From Luidia sarsii (taxonomy: Eukaryota; Echinodermata; Asteroidea; Paxillosida; Luidiidae): a stretch of DNA of 64,000 nucleotides. The DNA lies in the NCBI GenBank assembly GCA_949987565.1, contig OX465103.1:22415668-22479667 (forward strand), given 5' to 3'. This document shows, piece after piece, positions 33,231 through 44,541 of the stretch. The translations under genes were made by a program, and so were the position numbers. Below the pieces are notes generated by a model. That model saw nothing but the letters and a program-made list of their open reading frames with translations. It was not told where the DNA came from and did no database searches. Within the stretch, counting starts at the first letter, position 1. Every line of letters starts with the position of its first letter.

Positions 33231-34125
33231 GACTCCTACTCACGCCAACTCGTATTCACGCCTTGCTCTATGCGCCAACCCGTATACTCACGCCAACTCG
33301 TACTCACGCCTTGCTCTATGTGCCAACTCGTACTCACGCCTTGCTCTATGTGCCAACTCGTACTCACCAACTCGTACTCACCCCTTGCTCTATGCGCCAA
33401 CTCGTACCCACGCCAACTCGTACTCACTCCAACTCGTACTCACCCCTTGCTCTAAGTGCCAAATCGTACTCACCAACTCGTACTCACCCCTTGCTCTATG
33501 TGCCAACTCGTACTCACCAACTCGTACTCACCCCTTGCTCTATGCGCCAACTCGTACCCACGCCAACTCGTACTCACTCCAACTCGTACTCACCCCTTGC
33601 TCTATGCGCCAACTCGTACTCACCCCTTGCTCTATGCGCCAACTCGTACTCACCCCTTGCTCTATGCGCCAACTCGTACTCAAGCCTTGCTCTATGCGCC
33701 GACTCGTACTCACCCCTTGCTCTATGCGCCAACTCGTACTCACACCAACTTGTACTCACCCCTTGCTCTATGCGCCAACTCGTACTCACACCAACTCGTA
33801 CTCACCCCTTGCTCTATGCGCCAACTCGTACTCACGCCAACTCGTACTCACCCCTTGCTCTATGCGCCAACTCGTACTCACGCCAACTCGTACTCACCCC
33901 TTGCTCTATGCGTCAACTCGTACTCACGCCAACTCGTACTCACTCCAACTCGTACTCACCCCTTGCTCTATGCGCCAACTCGTACTCATGCCAACTCGTA
34001 CTCACGCCTTGCTCTATGCGCCAACTCGTACTCACGCCAACTCGTACTCACCCCTTGCTCTATGCGCTAACTCGTACTCACGCCAACTCGTACTCACGCC
34101 AACTCGTACTCACGCCAATTCGGCA
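33231..34125. repeat. Composite minisatellite, 16-bp and 30-bp units
   Basis: Two alternating units share the core CAACTCGTACTCAC. A 15-16-bp unit is CAACTCGTACTCACGC. A 30-bp unit adds CCCTTGCTCTATGCGC. They alternate irregularly for about 0.9 kb. Because 30 is a multiple of three, long frames appear on both strands; none shows a domain. Confidence 0.95.
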
Positions 34126-35355
34126 CATACTCGGCCAATATTGACTCTCTGAACAAAACCCGCACCCAGCCTCTCGACAAACTCAGAGATATAGATCTAG
34201 ACGTAGAGGAATTTGAGAATTGAATTCAGCGGCCTTCGCTGCATGCAGAATACGCGTGTAAAAAATGGTTGCGCATGCACGGTCGCGTAGGAAATATTTC
34301 GCCGTGGCGGGATAGAGGGGCGCGAGGTTTCGACATTTTTGGCACGGCGCCGAGTGAGATGCGCGGGAATCGGAAGCACGGTGCGCTACGGCGTCTACCC
34401 GATATTAACCGTGGCTAAGATGTGATAAGGCAGGCTGGTCAAACAGCGAGGGGTCCAGGGGCTTGGTATAGGGGCAGAGGGTGGGGAGGGGGAGGTTCTT
34501 CCCATAATTTGATAGCCGCCCCCGGGAATGGATACACTTCTACTTTCCTTGCCCGCCATCCCCTCCCCTGAATTTATTGCATTAGGAGCGCCATGCCCGG
34601 TCAGAGCGCAGCGCGAGGGGTTTCTCCTTATAACCCACGCTGACTTATTTTTTGGGGGCTGCCTATTACAGTGGGCAGGAGAGCCGATCACTCGTTTATT
34701 AAGGCCGCAAGGATGGCCCTTTCTCCGGTCTCCTTTCTCCTCCTCCCTTGCCGTCCTCTCCGAAATTGTTCCCTTTTCAGTTCCCCATCTTCTTCGCAGC
34801 TCTGTAAATTCTCAGAGGTGCTTCAGCGCACCTGGTGCATGTGCTTCAGACTATAGTCTTCGTTTGGTTCACGTGTATACGGTGGGTAGGACAACGCGGC
34901 GGTGATACGATATTAAATTCCGCCCTTGGATTTGTATTTGGCTTTGTAATTTTTTTTTCATGAATTCATTCCGTGCCCTGCACCCACATCCACAATCGAA
35001 ATCTTAAACATCTTTGTCAGTAGGATGTGTGTGGCAACAACATGCAGGCCTGTATCATCTGTTAAGAGAAGGAGTGTGCCTCTTAGCATCTTTTACTTTG
35101 ATATCAGCTCCTTCTAGAAAGAAATCTGGACAGGCATTGGCCTGTGTTGAAAAGTGCTTGCGCCAATACTTGGTAAGACTCCCGACAGAATTACCCGTGC
35201 ATATCTGTACCCTACTTATTACAAAAAAATGTTACAAACTGCCTACTGACGGGCAAGAATGGCCCCAAATACACAAACTCCAAAATGTCATGAAATTTAG
35301 ACACGTATCGGTACCCACAACAGGCCCTATCGTATATAGGCCTAATTTTATGCGG
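34126..35355. other. Gene-free stretch
   Basis: No gene is recognised. Frames at 34528-34905 and 35014-35379 have no identifiable domain and no supporting start or splice context. Confidence 0.45.
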
Positions 35356-35395
35356 GAGAGAAGTTCCAGCAAGGACTGAAACGTCGGGCCCTTCG
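35356..35395 (+). mobile_element. Penelope-like tail motif, variant
   Basis: AGAAGTTCCAGCAAGGACTG followed by AAACGTCGGGCCC is the same tail motif with substitutions in the hairpin. Confidence 0.5.
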
Positions 35396-35950
35396 AATCA
35401 AACAAAACATGAACCCGGCACTACCAGTAAAATTACAGCCGTGATATCTTAGCCAACGTTGAACCACGGAGGAAGAAAGCGATGGTTGAACAAAGAGTAG
35501 CGATTTTTGTTTGCAGAAGGGTTTTCATTATCACGCTCCAGTTTGTCCTGATGCGTCTGACCTCACTGTCCACTTTTGTGCGGGACTGTAATTGCATTTC
35601 TCTGGGGTTTTAAGTCCTGTGGTGGCTTCCCGGAAGAGTCTGTGTGTGCTCTTGACTGTGTGTGTGTTGTGTGTGTGTGGCAGGGGGTGTAGAGGGAAGA
35701 CGGGATGTTCGTCGCTTCTCTTCCGCGTGAGACGCACGCTTCCCTAAGGACCAGGAGATGGAGAGCCCCCCATCAGCTGGGATGAAATGGTCTGGGCAAC
35801 AATGTGGTTACCATTATGGTTCTCTGAAATCCCCGTCTCGTCCACAGTGTCTAGAAAACAACCCCTTGGGTAAAGCGCGTCGGCCAAAAACGTTTGTCGA
35901 ACACTATGGTATGGTTGACAATTCAATGTTACATTCTAGAGTAATGTGAA
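35396..35950. other. Gene-free stretch
   Basis: A short GT-rich run is at 35641-35678. Nothing else is recognised. Confidence 0.5.
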
Positions 35951-35954
35951 CAAC

Positions 35955-36225
35955 GTTGTAAACAACTTACTGACTAAAATGACCAAAATACAAATCACTG
36001 AATTGTATAATTATAGAGAGCCCAGTGTTTCTATTCAAGCAAGACCGTTCTCAAAGGAAAAGTGATGTTGTATCTATAATGTACAAAATGCAACGTCGTA
36101 TAGAGGCCGAAGCCATCACGCGACCTCGACCAGTTCGATGGTCGAGTGGTTATATTATGTTGTCTGCTTAATAATGCAGGAGTTGCAATGGCGAATCTCG
36201 CCCAAGTTGCCCGTATTGTTTTTCA
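35955..36225 (+). mobile_element. Penelope-like tail variant followed by SINE-A copy 2
   Basis: 35955-36060 repeats the tail extension (AACTTACTGACTAAAATGAC) and a degraded AGAGCCCAGTGTTTCTATTC, GACCGTTCTCAAAGG motif. 36120-36220 (ACCTCGACCAGTTCGATGGT, CGAGTGG ... GGCGAATCTCGCCCAAGTTG) is a diverged copy of the tRNA-like unit at 17750-17835, with the same CCTCGACCAG lead. This places the tRNA-like unit and the tail motif side by side twice in the window. Confidence 0.55.
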
Positions 36226-36540
36226 GCAGGCGATCTGGCAAAGCAGCGTCATACAGTGCTGCCTTTGCATCGAGTACAGTCCAGGGCGAATTTCAGAAAA
36301 AATGCTGGGAGTTTGAAATGAGTGCGAGAGACACAATTCAGATGCTGGGCCTTTATTGAAAAGCAAAATGTCACAAAATAATGAATTGGTCAGAATATCG
36401 GTTGCAATGTTTCCCGCGATTTTTTGGGGGCCAACGTATTCCTGTTCACCACCGTGTGCCGTACATGACGCCAGCACACCACCACGGATCCCTGAGTAGG
36501 CGATGGTGACTGTAGTGTCGGAAGTAGATTAGATCAGGTC
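36226..36540. other. Gene-free spacer
   Basis: No feature is recognised. Confidence 0.5.
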
Positions 36541-36690
36541 CTCCTCCATCTACTTCCCCTCCTCCTTCCCCTCCTCCTTCCCCTCCTCCTTCCCCTCCTC
36601 CTTCCCCTCCTCCCTCCCCTCCTCCCTCCCCTCCTCCCTCCCCTCCTTCCTCTCCTCCTCCCTCTCCTCCTCCCTCCCCTCCTCCTCCAC
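36541..36690. repeat. (CCCCTCCTCCTT) 12-bp CCT array
   Basis: Tandem 12-bp CCT-rich units, about 12 copies, with CCTT and CCCT variants. Confidence 0.93.
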
Positions 36691-37084
36691 CCCCACTTCC
36701 AACGCCTTCTCGGAAAAGGGGAGGGAGGGAGGTGAGACGTCACGATGAAGACAAGCTTGAGGGACCAAAAAAGAAAAGACAAAATCTCGTTGTGGCATCT
36801 GACGTACGGCATATCGGTGCCACCGTCCTGTGACTGACCGCAATAATCTACTCGTCCGGGCTCATGTTGTCAAATTATCTGAGGGTAACATCCATCGCCA
36901 ACGCTGCCTAGCTCGGAGGGCTGGGGAGAGGGGCGGAGGTTGTGCCGTGAGAACAATTCGCTTACATGCGAATACTTGGCTTGACGTATAAGCAGCAACC
37001 CTCTCAGAAACGACTATTGAAGCAACATCATAGATATAACATGATGTTTGTGTCGAGGAGAACTGTAATTCAATGATTCAATAA
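36691..37084. other. Spacer ending in a recurrent element boundary motif
   Basis: ATAGATATAACATGATGTTT, GTGTCGAGGAGAACTGTAAT at 37030-37070 is the reverse complement of 17657-17700 and resembles 16980-17005. It probably marks the edge of the same dispersed element. No gene is seen. Confidence 0.5.
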
Positions 37085-37087
37085 TTC

Positions 37088-37185
<98 letters not shown>
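37085..37185. repeat. (AAC)n trinucleotide microsatellite
   Basis: About 33 AAC units, uninterrupted, ending in AATAAAACAACAAACG. Confidence 0.97.
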
Positions 37186-37186
<1 letters not shown>

Positions 37187-37249
37187 AAAACAACAAACGC
37201 GTCAGGCAGCACTGAGCGAATCACGATTCCATTTCCTGTCCGACTACGT

Positions 37250-37378
37250 TAAAGCCCCTACACAACATTGGTAAGATCGGAAAACAGAAATGTTCACAGA
37301 TTTACATGAAACTTATACAGTTTGAAGACGGTTATAGTAGAAACCTCGCACTGAAGTATTTCTGCCCAAAATGTTGTT
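37250..37378 (+). mobile_element. MITE family 3, truncated copy
   Basis: AAAGCCCCTACACAACATTG followed by GTAAGATCGGAAAACAG and CATGAAACTTATACAGTTTG is the left half of the element at 37709-38080. It stops at about 37378, where the segment shared with 53631-53945 begins. Confidence 0.8.
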
Positions 37379-37708
37379 ACGGTCAGTACTATCACGCGTT
37401 GGGTGGTTCCCAAATCAAGACAAAAATAAACCCACCTGTGAAACGAAGAGGCGAATCATGCTATCATTTTACCCTACACAGCTTTAGCGTGCTCGTTACA
37501 CAATACATACATACCCATACAATTATTGCTTCTAAAAGCCACTGCCTGTCTGGGTCATCTTTTGGCGTATGTGAATGGTAATGTGATGACCGGTAACGAA
37601 TTGCGCAATGCATTAGTACGTCATTGTTCCATATTACCGATGAGGATTATAAAGATAACCAAGTCAGTCTAACTAATGAATGATACCAAGTTAACGATGA
37701 CACTTACC
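37379..37708. repeat. Segmental duplication unit, left copy
   Basis: About 320 bp of otherwise non-repetitive sequence matches 53629-53945 in inverted orientation (for example GTTGGGTGGTTCCCAAATCA, GACCGGTAACGAATTGCGCA, GATTATAAAGATAACCAAGT), with few differences. Together with the adjoining MITE at 37709-38080 it forms an inverted duplication of about 0.7 kb. The 91-codon frame here has no recognisable domain. Confidence 0.85.
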
Positions 37709-38080
37709 GCCCCTACACAACATTGGTAAGATCAAAAAACAGAAATGTTCACAGATTTACATGAAACTTATACAGTTTGAAGATTGTTATATTAGTAACC
37801 TCTCACTGAAATATTTCTGCGTGAAATGTTGTATTTTGGGAGAAATGAGTAAAAGAAATAGTTTACGTCTCACCGAGATCTAAACTACTTTTTCGGAACA
37901 GTACTGCGTTGAATGCTGCATTTTCGCGAAACAAATGAAGCGGTTTTCACTATTTTCTCGAGACTCGGTAGGCGGATTGAGCTGAAATGTTCACAGGTGT
38001 GCTATTCCATGCATATGTTGGATCAGACAACGTATGGATGCTATTCTTTGACCTCGACCAATGTTGTGTAGGGGCTTTAA
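37709..38080 (+). mobile_element. MITE family 3, full copy (372 bp)
   Basis: Ends GCCCCTACACAACATTGGT and ACCAATGTTGTGTAGGGGC followed by TTTAA are TIRs of about 19-25 bp. The centre holds a palindrome, AGTTTACGTCTCACCGAGAT/CTAAACT. The copy at 53253-53628 is its inverted twin. TTAA borders several ends, which would suit a TTAA-targeting superfamily, but this is not proven. No coding sequence is present. Confidence 0.85.
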
Positions 38081-38390
38081 AGGCGCAATACAACTTTGAG
38101 AAAATCGGGAAGCATGGATGGCCATCGAAATCTTACGGTCTAGGATGCTGTACTTTTCGTAAATTTCAATCAAACATCGACAAATAGTATATTACTCGCG
38201 AGTAATAAACCATTTCTTACACTACAGAACAGTGCATAAACCGTGACGGTTTTTTCCATTTCTCTACTTTCTCAGATTACCATTTGAGCTAAAACCTTCG
38301 CATTATTGCTTGTTTGGAATGTTTTATGGTTTAACACACAAATTGTGGCAATCGTTTGACCTTTACCACTGTTGTATAGGGTCTTCAGGA
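38081..38390 (+). mobile_element. MITE family 3, subfamily b, partial copy
   Basis: It shares TCTTACGGTCTAGGATGCTG, ATTACTCGCGAGTAATAAAC, TTTCTTACACTACAGAAC and the right TIR ACCACTGTTGTATAGGG with 49821-50186 and 52231-52590. The left TIR region is missing, and the copy abuts the family 3 element at 37709-38080. Confidence 0.8.
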
Positions 38391-39515
38391 AAAGAATAAC
38401 AGATTTCCAAGAACCTGCCCATCATCACTCTTTGACCAGTGCCAATCAGATGATTCCCGGGACCTTCGAAAAAAAAGCCCAACTCTTCTTCCCAGAAGAA
38501 ACATGATCGCATTTCTGAAATTAAAAAGAGAAAAGACAATATGATTCAAGTCGTCAGAGGGTCTTCCAGGCTCCCAAGTACGGGCCTGTGGATAGCAGAC
38601 GATCCTTGGTGAGCGAGTCGAGTCCTTTCCGCGAAAATTAAGGCCGGGCCGATTACGAAGACCCAGAAACGCAGGCCACAGAAGCCAGCGACCTAGCTCC
38701 TGTCTTATTTGATACCCCACGTCCCCGGCACGATGACGGACGAACGAACGGGGCGGGGGTGTGGAGGATCAGAGAGGCCTGCTCCCGGGCCTTATTTACG
38801 GCCCGCCCGTCCGCCGCCCGTCCGCTGCCCGGCGGATCGACGCCGCGCGTCGACCGCTCACAATAACATCATTGCGACAATCGATCCCGATGCGGGAGTA
38901 AATCATGACCGGATTAGCCCTCTTCCGGGGTGATGAAGGAAGAGGGTTAGAGAGGCGAGTGCCACACCGATCGTTCCACCTGCTGTCCGCTTATCGGGCC
39001 AATTGCCTTCCGGTCGCCGAAGGCGCGCCGCCGTGTAGCCCCCGGCACGAGCGGGAGAGTGCCGTAATCAATTATGTGACCCGGCACAGCATAATGAGAA
39101 ATAACCCCACTTTTGGGATTTTGAGATTTTCTAATGATGTGAAAAAGTATACCATTAGCTTTCAAATGATATCCTCTAATATCCTCTAATATTCAAAATT
39201 TCCAAAAAATTCAAAAAAAAGATTTTTTTTTTTAATCGAATTGTGAAGATACTTTAACTTCAGGCGTTGTTTACTCAAAAAGTGTTTTGGTGGGATATTC
39301 CTCATGTGGTTGTGCCGGGTCACAAATAAGCAAAGTGTCATGAACTGCTGACTGATTGGACCGGAACGGCCGGGCATGATACGCCCGTCTCACAGATTTA
39401 GAGTGTGACCTGAAGGCGGGCTCCCATGCGCAGAGTATGGACTCGCTTCAAGTGCAGACTGTCCTGGAGGTCGTGCTGGGGAGTACCGGGCCTTTATCAC
39501 ATCGTTGGGATGTCC
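38391..39515. other. Gene-free stretch
   Basis: No recognisable gene. GC-rich sequence at 38750-38860 is followed by AT-rich 39100-39300. Nothing further is assigned. Confidence 0.5.
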
Positions 39516-39893
39516 CCGGTGTCCTGCCAAAAAGTGTCCCTGCCAAATACTGTCCGCTCATTAGCATACTGATCGCTGATTGGTTAGCGTTAGGACTAGG
39601 ATTAGGGTCGTTAGGGTTAGGGTTTGGATTAGAATTAGGATTGGGATTAGGATTAGGGTTAGGATTAGGGTTGTTTGGGTTAGGGTTAGCGTTACGGTTA
39701 CAGTTAGGGTCCAACGGTACCAAAGTGCCCAACGTTGCGTGTGTTAGGCCAGCAACCATACACAATGCGTGTGTAGTGCGCAACCATACCCCAACCACGG
39801 TGGTTGAATGTCATACGTATTGGACCAATCAGCGATCAGTATGCTAATGAGTGGACACTATTTGGCAGGGGACACTATTTGGCATGACACCGG
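39516..39893 (+). mobile_element. MITE family 4, copy 1, with TTAGGG-like core
   Basis: Ends CCGGTGTCCTGCCAAAAAGT and the inverted AAATAGTGTC/CTGCCAAATAGTGTC... extend to TIRs of about 65-70 bp that include CTCATTAGCATACTGATCGC. The core (about 39590-39710) is a degenerate array of TTAGGG, TTAGGA and TTAGCG units. The copy at 49369-49757 is nearly identical apart from small indels in the right half. No coding sequence and no clear target duplication are seen. Confidence 0.88.
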
Positions 39894-40185
39894 TTCGTCG
39901 TCGCTGACCACTGATGAGTCGGTCGGGAGAGTCGGCCGGGCTCCTCCTCCTCTGACTGGACCGCCCTGCATCCCGTCCATTCCTTACCCCCTCTCTCTCT
40001 CCCCATCTCCCCTCCCCGGCCGCGATTGACGAGGGAGGGTCCATCGGCATGGTGGTTGCAGATACTTCGGGTGGAGTACAGGACCAAACGACATTAGGTA
40101 TAGCTGTCATTGCAGTGCGAAAGAAAATATTGGGAATGTTCGACAAAATGGCGAAGAAATTTTTACTGGACCTAAGTTGAGACAA
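39894..40185. other. Spacer
   Basis: A short CT-rich run is at 39988-40015. No gene is seen. Confidence 0.5.
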
Positions 40186-40189
40186 GACC

Positions 40190-40310
40190 TCTAGTTTTAC
40201 AGTTCCAGCGTTTTTAGCACCTGAACTATCCAGCTTACTAAATGGTGGCCTTCCCAATTAGTCAGGGTTTTTTCAGGGATGAGGGCGCCACAGTCAGAAG
40301 CATTCAACCA
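40190..40310 (-). mobile_element. SINE-B fragment
   Basis: TTCCAGCGTTTTTAGCACCT, GAACTATCCAGCTTA, GGTGGCCTTCCCAATTAGTC and GGGCGCCACAGTCAGAAGC follow the same order as 23190-23320. The tRNA-like arms have decayed. Confidence 0.55.
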
Positions 40311-42370
40311 TCAGAGAGTTTCTCGCTTAAGCGGCTTTGTGCATGGCATTGGCATGGTTCATGACATTGTGGGTAGATCGGGTATCGCTGTTGGTCTTAA
40401 GAGCTGCCTGACATTCCAGCACTCGCAATATACGGTGTCGTTCCCGGTCTTGTTCCCCGACTCTACTGACGCCTCCTTAATAGGCACGCACTGCCCAATA
40501 GCCGAGACCTACCTCACCTATAGTTTGGAAGGTGCACCTTTCGGCCAGCTGGTTCTCCGTTTGTCCGGTCTAGAACATATCTAACGCCATTTTCTTAGAT
40601 TTCACCATTGTCATTGGTACCCTTGCCTGCGTAACCCATATGCGTCTGTGTGCTGTATGTCTGTACGTCTTCCGTATAATGGTTACCAAAAGAGACCCAC
40701 GAGGTCATTATGGTCATACTCTATAGCATATGATGATACACTGGTCGAGTCCAGCATACTACTAGTGGTCTTGACACAATCGCACAGAAACCTCCCTCGA
40801 CCAGAGGCAATCCATAGCCTCAGCCGTAGTCGTAAGCCGCTGCCGTAAACTCGGGTCCGACCGTTGTAGGTCAATTTCCATCTTCTGGAACGAAAGAGTT
40901 TTCAGAAAGAAGACTAGAAGGCAAAGACCATCTCACACCCACCCCCTCTCTGTGTTTTGTTGACAGTCGTATTGCCAGCACAGTCAGTCAACCTATGGGA
41001 ACATTTGCTTATTTCAGTGTAGCCTCGTCTCTCCAGCTAAGACCCAGACCCACATTTTCCCAAACGATTGACCTGGCCGTGTCTTAATTACCCCCGGCAC
41101 CCCTCTGCCCGTAAGTTCCAGCAAACCGACCCATTGAGTTTGCGAATGACTGGCTCGTTTGTAGACAGCGGCCGCGCGTGGCGTGGACTCCGCGGACCCA
41201 ACGATTACATCGCACGCTACAACGGCTACTCAGCGGTATGTGTACACTACGTGCCACAGCCGCTCGTCAACACACCCGACCCCACCCCCCCCCCCCCCAC
41301 ACACATCCTGCGTCATTCACACCTTCCAAGCAACGATGCGCTGAATCAGATTTCCCCGAATCCCGCTGCGCGGCCGGCCGCGCGCGCGCCGAAGGGACCG
41401 GGATGGAGGCTGGCGCAGGCAAGACTCCGAGAAGAGTCAAGGCCAGCCGTCCAAAGATCAAAATGGTAGCCTCGAGATAGACAGGAACGGACCAGCGCCA
41501 CCTTGAACGAAGCCCGGGAACCGGAGAACCCACGACTCAAAAAAATAAAAATAAAAAAATGATAATAAAACCGTCCACCAATGTGACCTCCGAGCATTCG
41601 GCTCCAAAATGTCGCGATGAAAGACGAGCCATGCCAGCTCTCTGCCGGATACGTAGCCCATCCTCCAGGAAGCCACGGCATTACACTATTACGTGAGCAA
41701 AGCGTCTTCACCAAACCCAGACCCCCTCTGTAAAAGAGCAGAATAAACGTCGTGAGAATACGAGATAATTCCCAATTGGGCGGCGCGAACTCTCGCCCGA
41801 GAACCTCGGGTTACTGTGTTTTTAGATTAAAAAGCGAAACCAGAGATTGGTGGACGGCGAATCGCTTTTGATTGGCTTCCATATCGCTAGGTGTGAGGAA
41901 GGAACCCCTTCGCGAGTGAACGAGTTCTCCCTTGTGGACTGAGCTTATAAGAATAGTTATTTGTTGTTTGAGTTGGAATAAAGGGAGGGTGCACCATTTG
42001 CAAATTGCCCAATCTGCGGAGATTTCCCAATTGTTAGACATTCCGTGAAATGCTAGCGCTCTCGAAAACCGGCCGTTTCGGCCGTTTTCGAGGAAAGAGA
42101 AAATTGTTTGAATTTCCAACGATCGCTCAACGGTTTTCCCTCATGACGTGGTTTACGGATTGAGCCGAAACTTTCGAGGTTGTGTTATTTATTCAATGTA
42201 GGCTATATCCGTTGAGTTTGAGGCAGTGCGTTTCTTTCGACAGCAGTTTACGTCTGAATGAAAACAATTGATCCCCTGAGATAAATACGACAATGGACGA
42301 CTGCGCGCACGCTCGTACACATGTACGTACGCACATTTCACAGACACACTGTCTTCTGGAGGCATATAAG
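40311..42370. other. Gene-free stretch
   Basis: No coding gene is recognised. A C-run/CA junction lies at 41286-41305 and an AT-rich run near 41539-41570. The segment 42125-42215 (CGGTTTTCCCTCATGACG, GGATTGAGCCGAAACTTTCG) faintly resembles part of MITE family 3 (37945-38010) and may be an old remnant. Confidence 0.45.
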
Positions 42371-42376
42371 CGTCAC

Positions 42377-42473
42377 GACGTATGACACTTAACCACCGTG
42401 GCTAAGCTATATCCCCACACAATTTACGGGGTACCAGCATGGCTCAACGACGGTGGTTAAGCGTCATATGTCG
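42377..42473. mobile_element. Small palindromic element
   Basis: CGACGTATGACACTTAACCA/CCGTGGCT at 42377-42404 is inverted at about 42440-42473 (AGCATGGCTCAACGACGGTG, GTTAAGCGTCATATGTCG). About 35 bp lie between. A related string, CCACGGTGGTTGAATGTCAT, occurs inside MITE family 4, and CCACGGTGGTTGAA occurs at 44510. Confidence 0.65.
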
Positions 42474-42797
42474 GTCCTGTTATATATCTCGTCTTTTGGG
42501 TGTGCATGGCCTGGCAGCGCCGGTACGGTGCGACCGGTGGTGCTGTGTGCAGCTTGGATTCGGCGTCGTGGTGTCGCTTGGCCGTTGTGCTGAATGGTTC
42601 GCACTGACTGTACTTCACCAAGTCGGAGCATCTTCTATTTCAAAGATAAACATACACACATGCACTTCGTTCCGTTCCCTCTTTTTCAACCCGGCTCCAC
42701 AAAAGTCGTGTTACTGCTATAATGGCGATGAAGCACTCTGGTAGCAGACTTTGGCCGGCGTTGCTGCAGGTCGCTTTGCACGCGAGCGTCCGACTAG

Positions 42798-43880
42798 TGT
42801 TCTTTCGTTTTGTACCGTCCGCTCTGCACGTTGAACCGTTGACGATGAGTATCCAATCAGAATTCTGTGACTACAATACATCCGCTCTATTCAGAAATCA
42901 GAATCATCCAATCAAGTGCTCCGGCTCATATTCATGAGTGCTGAATTCGATCGGCGGGCAAAGATAACTTTGTGGTAAAATACAGTTTATAAAGTAATAT
43001 ACAAAAATGTTGCAAACTGCTTACTGACTAAAATAACCAAAATGCAAATCTCAAAATTTAGTGGGCCTGCCGTTTCGATCCTAGCAGGACCTTTCTCACA
43101 GGCAGGACATTTCTCTGCCTTTGAGAAAGGTCCTGCTAGGATCGAAACGTCAGGCCCGCTAAAATGTTGAGTATATAAAGTACATAGTTTTTAAGGAGTG
43201 GGATATTCAATTTCAAACCCACCACAACTTATTCTTTATGCCACTTGAAACATAAACACGACTATAGAAGATGACAAGAAGCTACGTCCATATGAATACC
43301 ATGCATGTAAAACAGTATCGAAACAATTCTTCTAACAATTTATCAGTTGTCGACATGGCTCATGGCCCAGGTTGGGAAATGATAGGTATAACGGGATGAT
43401 GGAAAGCAGCCTAAGAGCGATGTCATTTGCGACTTGGCTTTGTTAATAGACGACTAAAATATGAAGCTGAATAATGCATGAAAATGTCACAGCAGGTTTT
43501 ACGGTTGAAAACTTCCTGAAAACCTGTCTGAATACTGATGCCATGCGGATGTGTACCGCGCTCTGAAATCTGCGGTTTCTTCGTGGTATTCAAATTTGCC
43601 ACACTTGGCATTCGTCGCAGGCGAACAACTAAAAGCAATGGCCATCCCACTCGGCTTCGTGTATACATTGAATGTAAGCGTTGTACCCCCACGCAGTTTC
43701 GCGGTCAAAGGTAGATTGAATTCAGTACTCATGAATATAAACCTGTGTCGTCGTAGCAGCGCATTATGATTGGATGGTTCTGAATAGAACGGATATGTAC
43801 TAAGTCTTCCCAGAATACTGATTGGGAACTCATCGTCAACGTTCAACGCACACAGCGGACGGTACGAAACGAAAGAACAC
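42798..43880. mobile_element. Long foldback element with ~160-bp inverted arms, ~1.08 kb
   Basis: Left arm 42798-42952 and right arm 43713-43880 are diverged inverted copies. They share GTGTTCTTTCGTTT, GTACCGTCCGCT, CGTTGACGATGAG, CCAATCAG, CCGCTCTATTCAGAA, CATCCAATCA and ATTCATGAGT. The interior contains the palindromic tail motif at 43051-43168, which is likely a later insertion. No transposase frame is seen, although the interior is long enough to have lost one. Confidence 0.7.
43015..43170. mobile_element. Inverted pair of Penelope-like tail motifs
   Basis: Arms 43051-43097 and 43122-43168 repeat GAGAAAGGTCCTGCTAGGAT, CGAAACGTCAGGCCCGCT in opposite orientation. The spacer (about 24 bp) contains a further GGCAGGACATTT fragment. 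The left extension TGCTTACTGACTAAAATAAC is shared with 25561. It has the same architecture as 25596-25698 but a different spacer. Confidence 0.8.
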
Positions 43881-44541
43881 TTTACTACGGGAGGTGTCAG
43901 CTTCGAAACGACGGCAGCGGAGCGCCGAAGGCAACCCCCCTAGCCCCGGGGGACAGCGGGAGCGTCGACCCCGTGGTGTACAGTCAGCGATGTACCGCTG
44001 AGCTTGAGACTTCCCCGGTTAAACACAACAATACTATCAGTTCGTGGCTTTGACACCGCTGACGATAGGCAGATTCATGAGTAACGCCTCCGTGGTTCCG
44101 CCATACAGTTAGGGTTTCAGGTCGGCTATATAGTTGCTCCCTCGGAGTCTGATAGTCCTTCACACATTCAGAGCTGATGTCAGTATGCTCTAGACTCACA
44201 CTCCGAGCAACACCTTATCATCCGATACTGTCCTTTCTGTATGCAGTGACCCAAACATCAAGTGATATTTGAAGCTTTACACGAGGAGGAGCATCCTGGC
44301 CGCATTAATGTTGAGTCCTGCAACTTCGCCAGTTCTTTTCGGAATCGCACCTTTTTTTGAGAGAGGCACGACCTCGAGGTGCATCGGCAAACCTCATTTA
44401 CACGAGCCTGCATTGTTAATCGCAATTCCTGAGGGTTTGCGTGGTGCGGTAGAACGTCACGGACCTCTTATCGATACGTGCAATAGCTGCAGTGACAGTC
44501 TGGTGATAACCACGGTGGTTGAAGTTTAGGACGCCGTAAGG
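43881..44541. other. Gene-free stretch
   Basis: No recognisable gene or element is seen, apart from the CCACGGTGG dyad near 44511. Confidence 0.5.

Noticed and set aside
33158..34144. 328-codon plus-strand frame with TRTHALLY repeats
   Set aside because: Composite minisatellite with 30-bp units; minus and alternative plus frames are open as well.
34528..35379. Possible coding exons (frames of about 120 codons)
   Set aside because: No recognisable domain, no convincing splice or start context, and frame lengths ordinary for the base composition.
39590..39715. Telomere or chromosome end
   Set aside because: TTAGGG-like units are degenerate, short and bounded by TIRs, and the same block recurs at 49441-49560. 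It is a mobile-element core.
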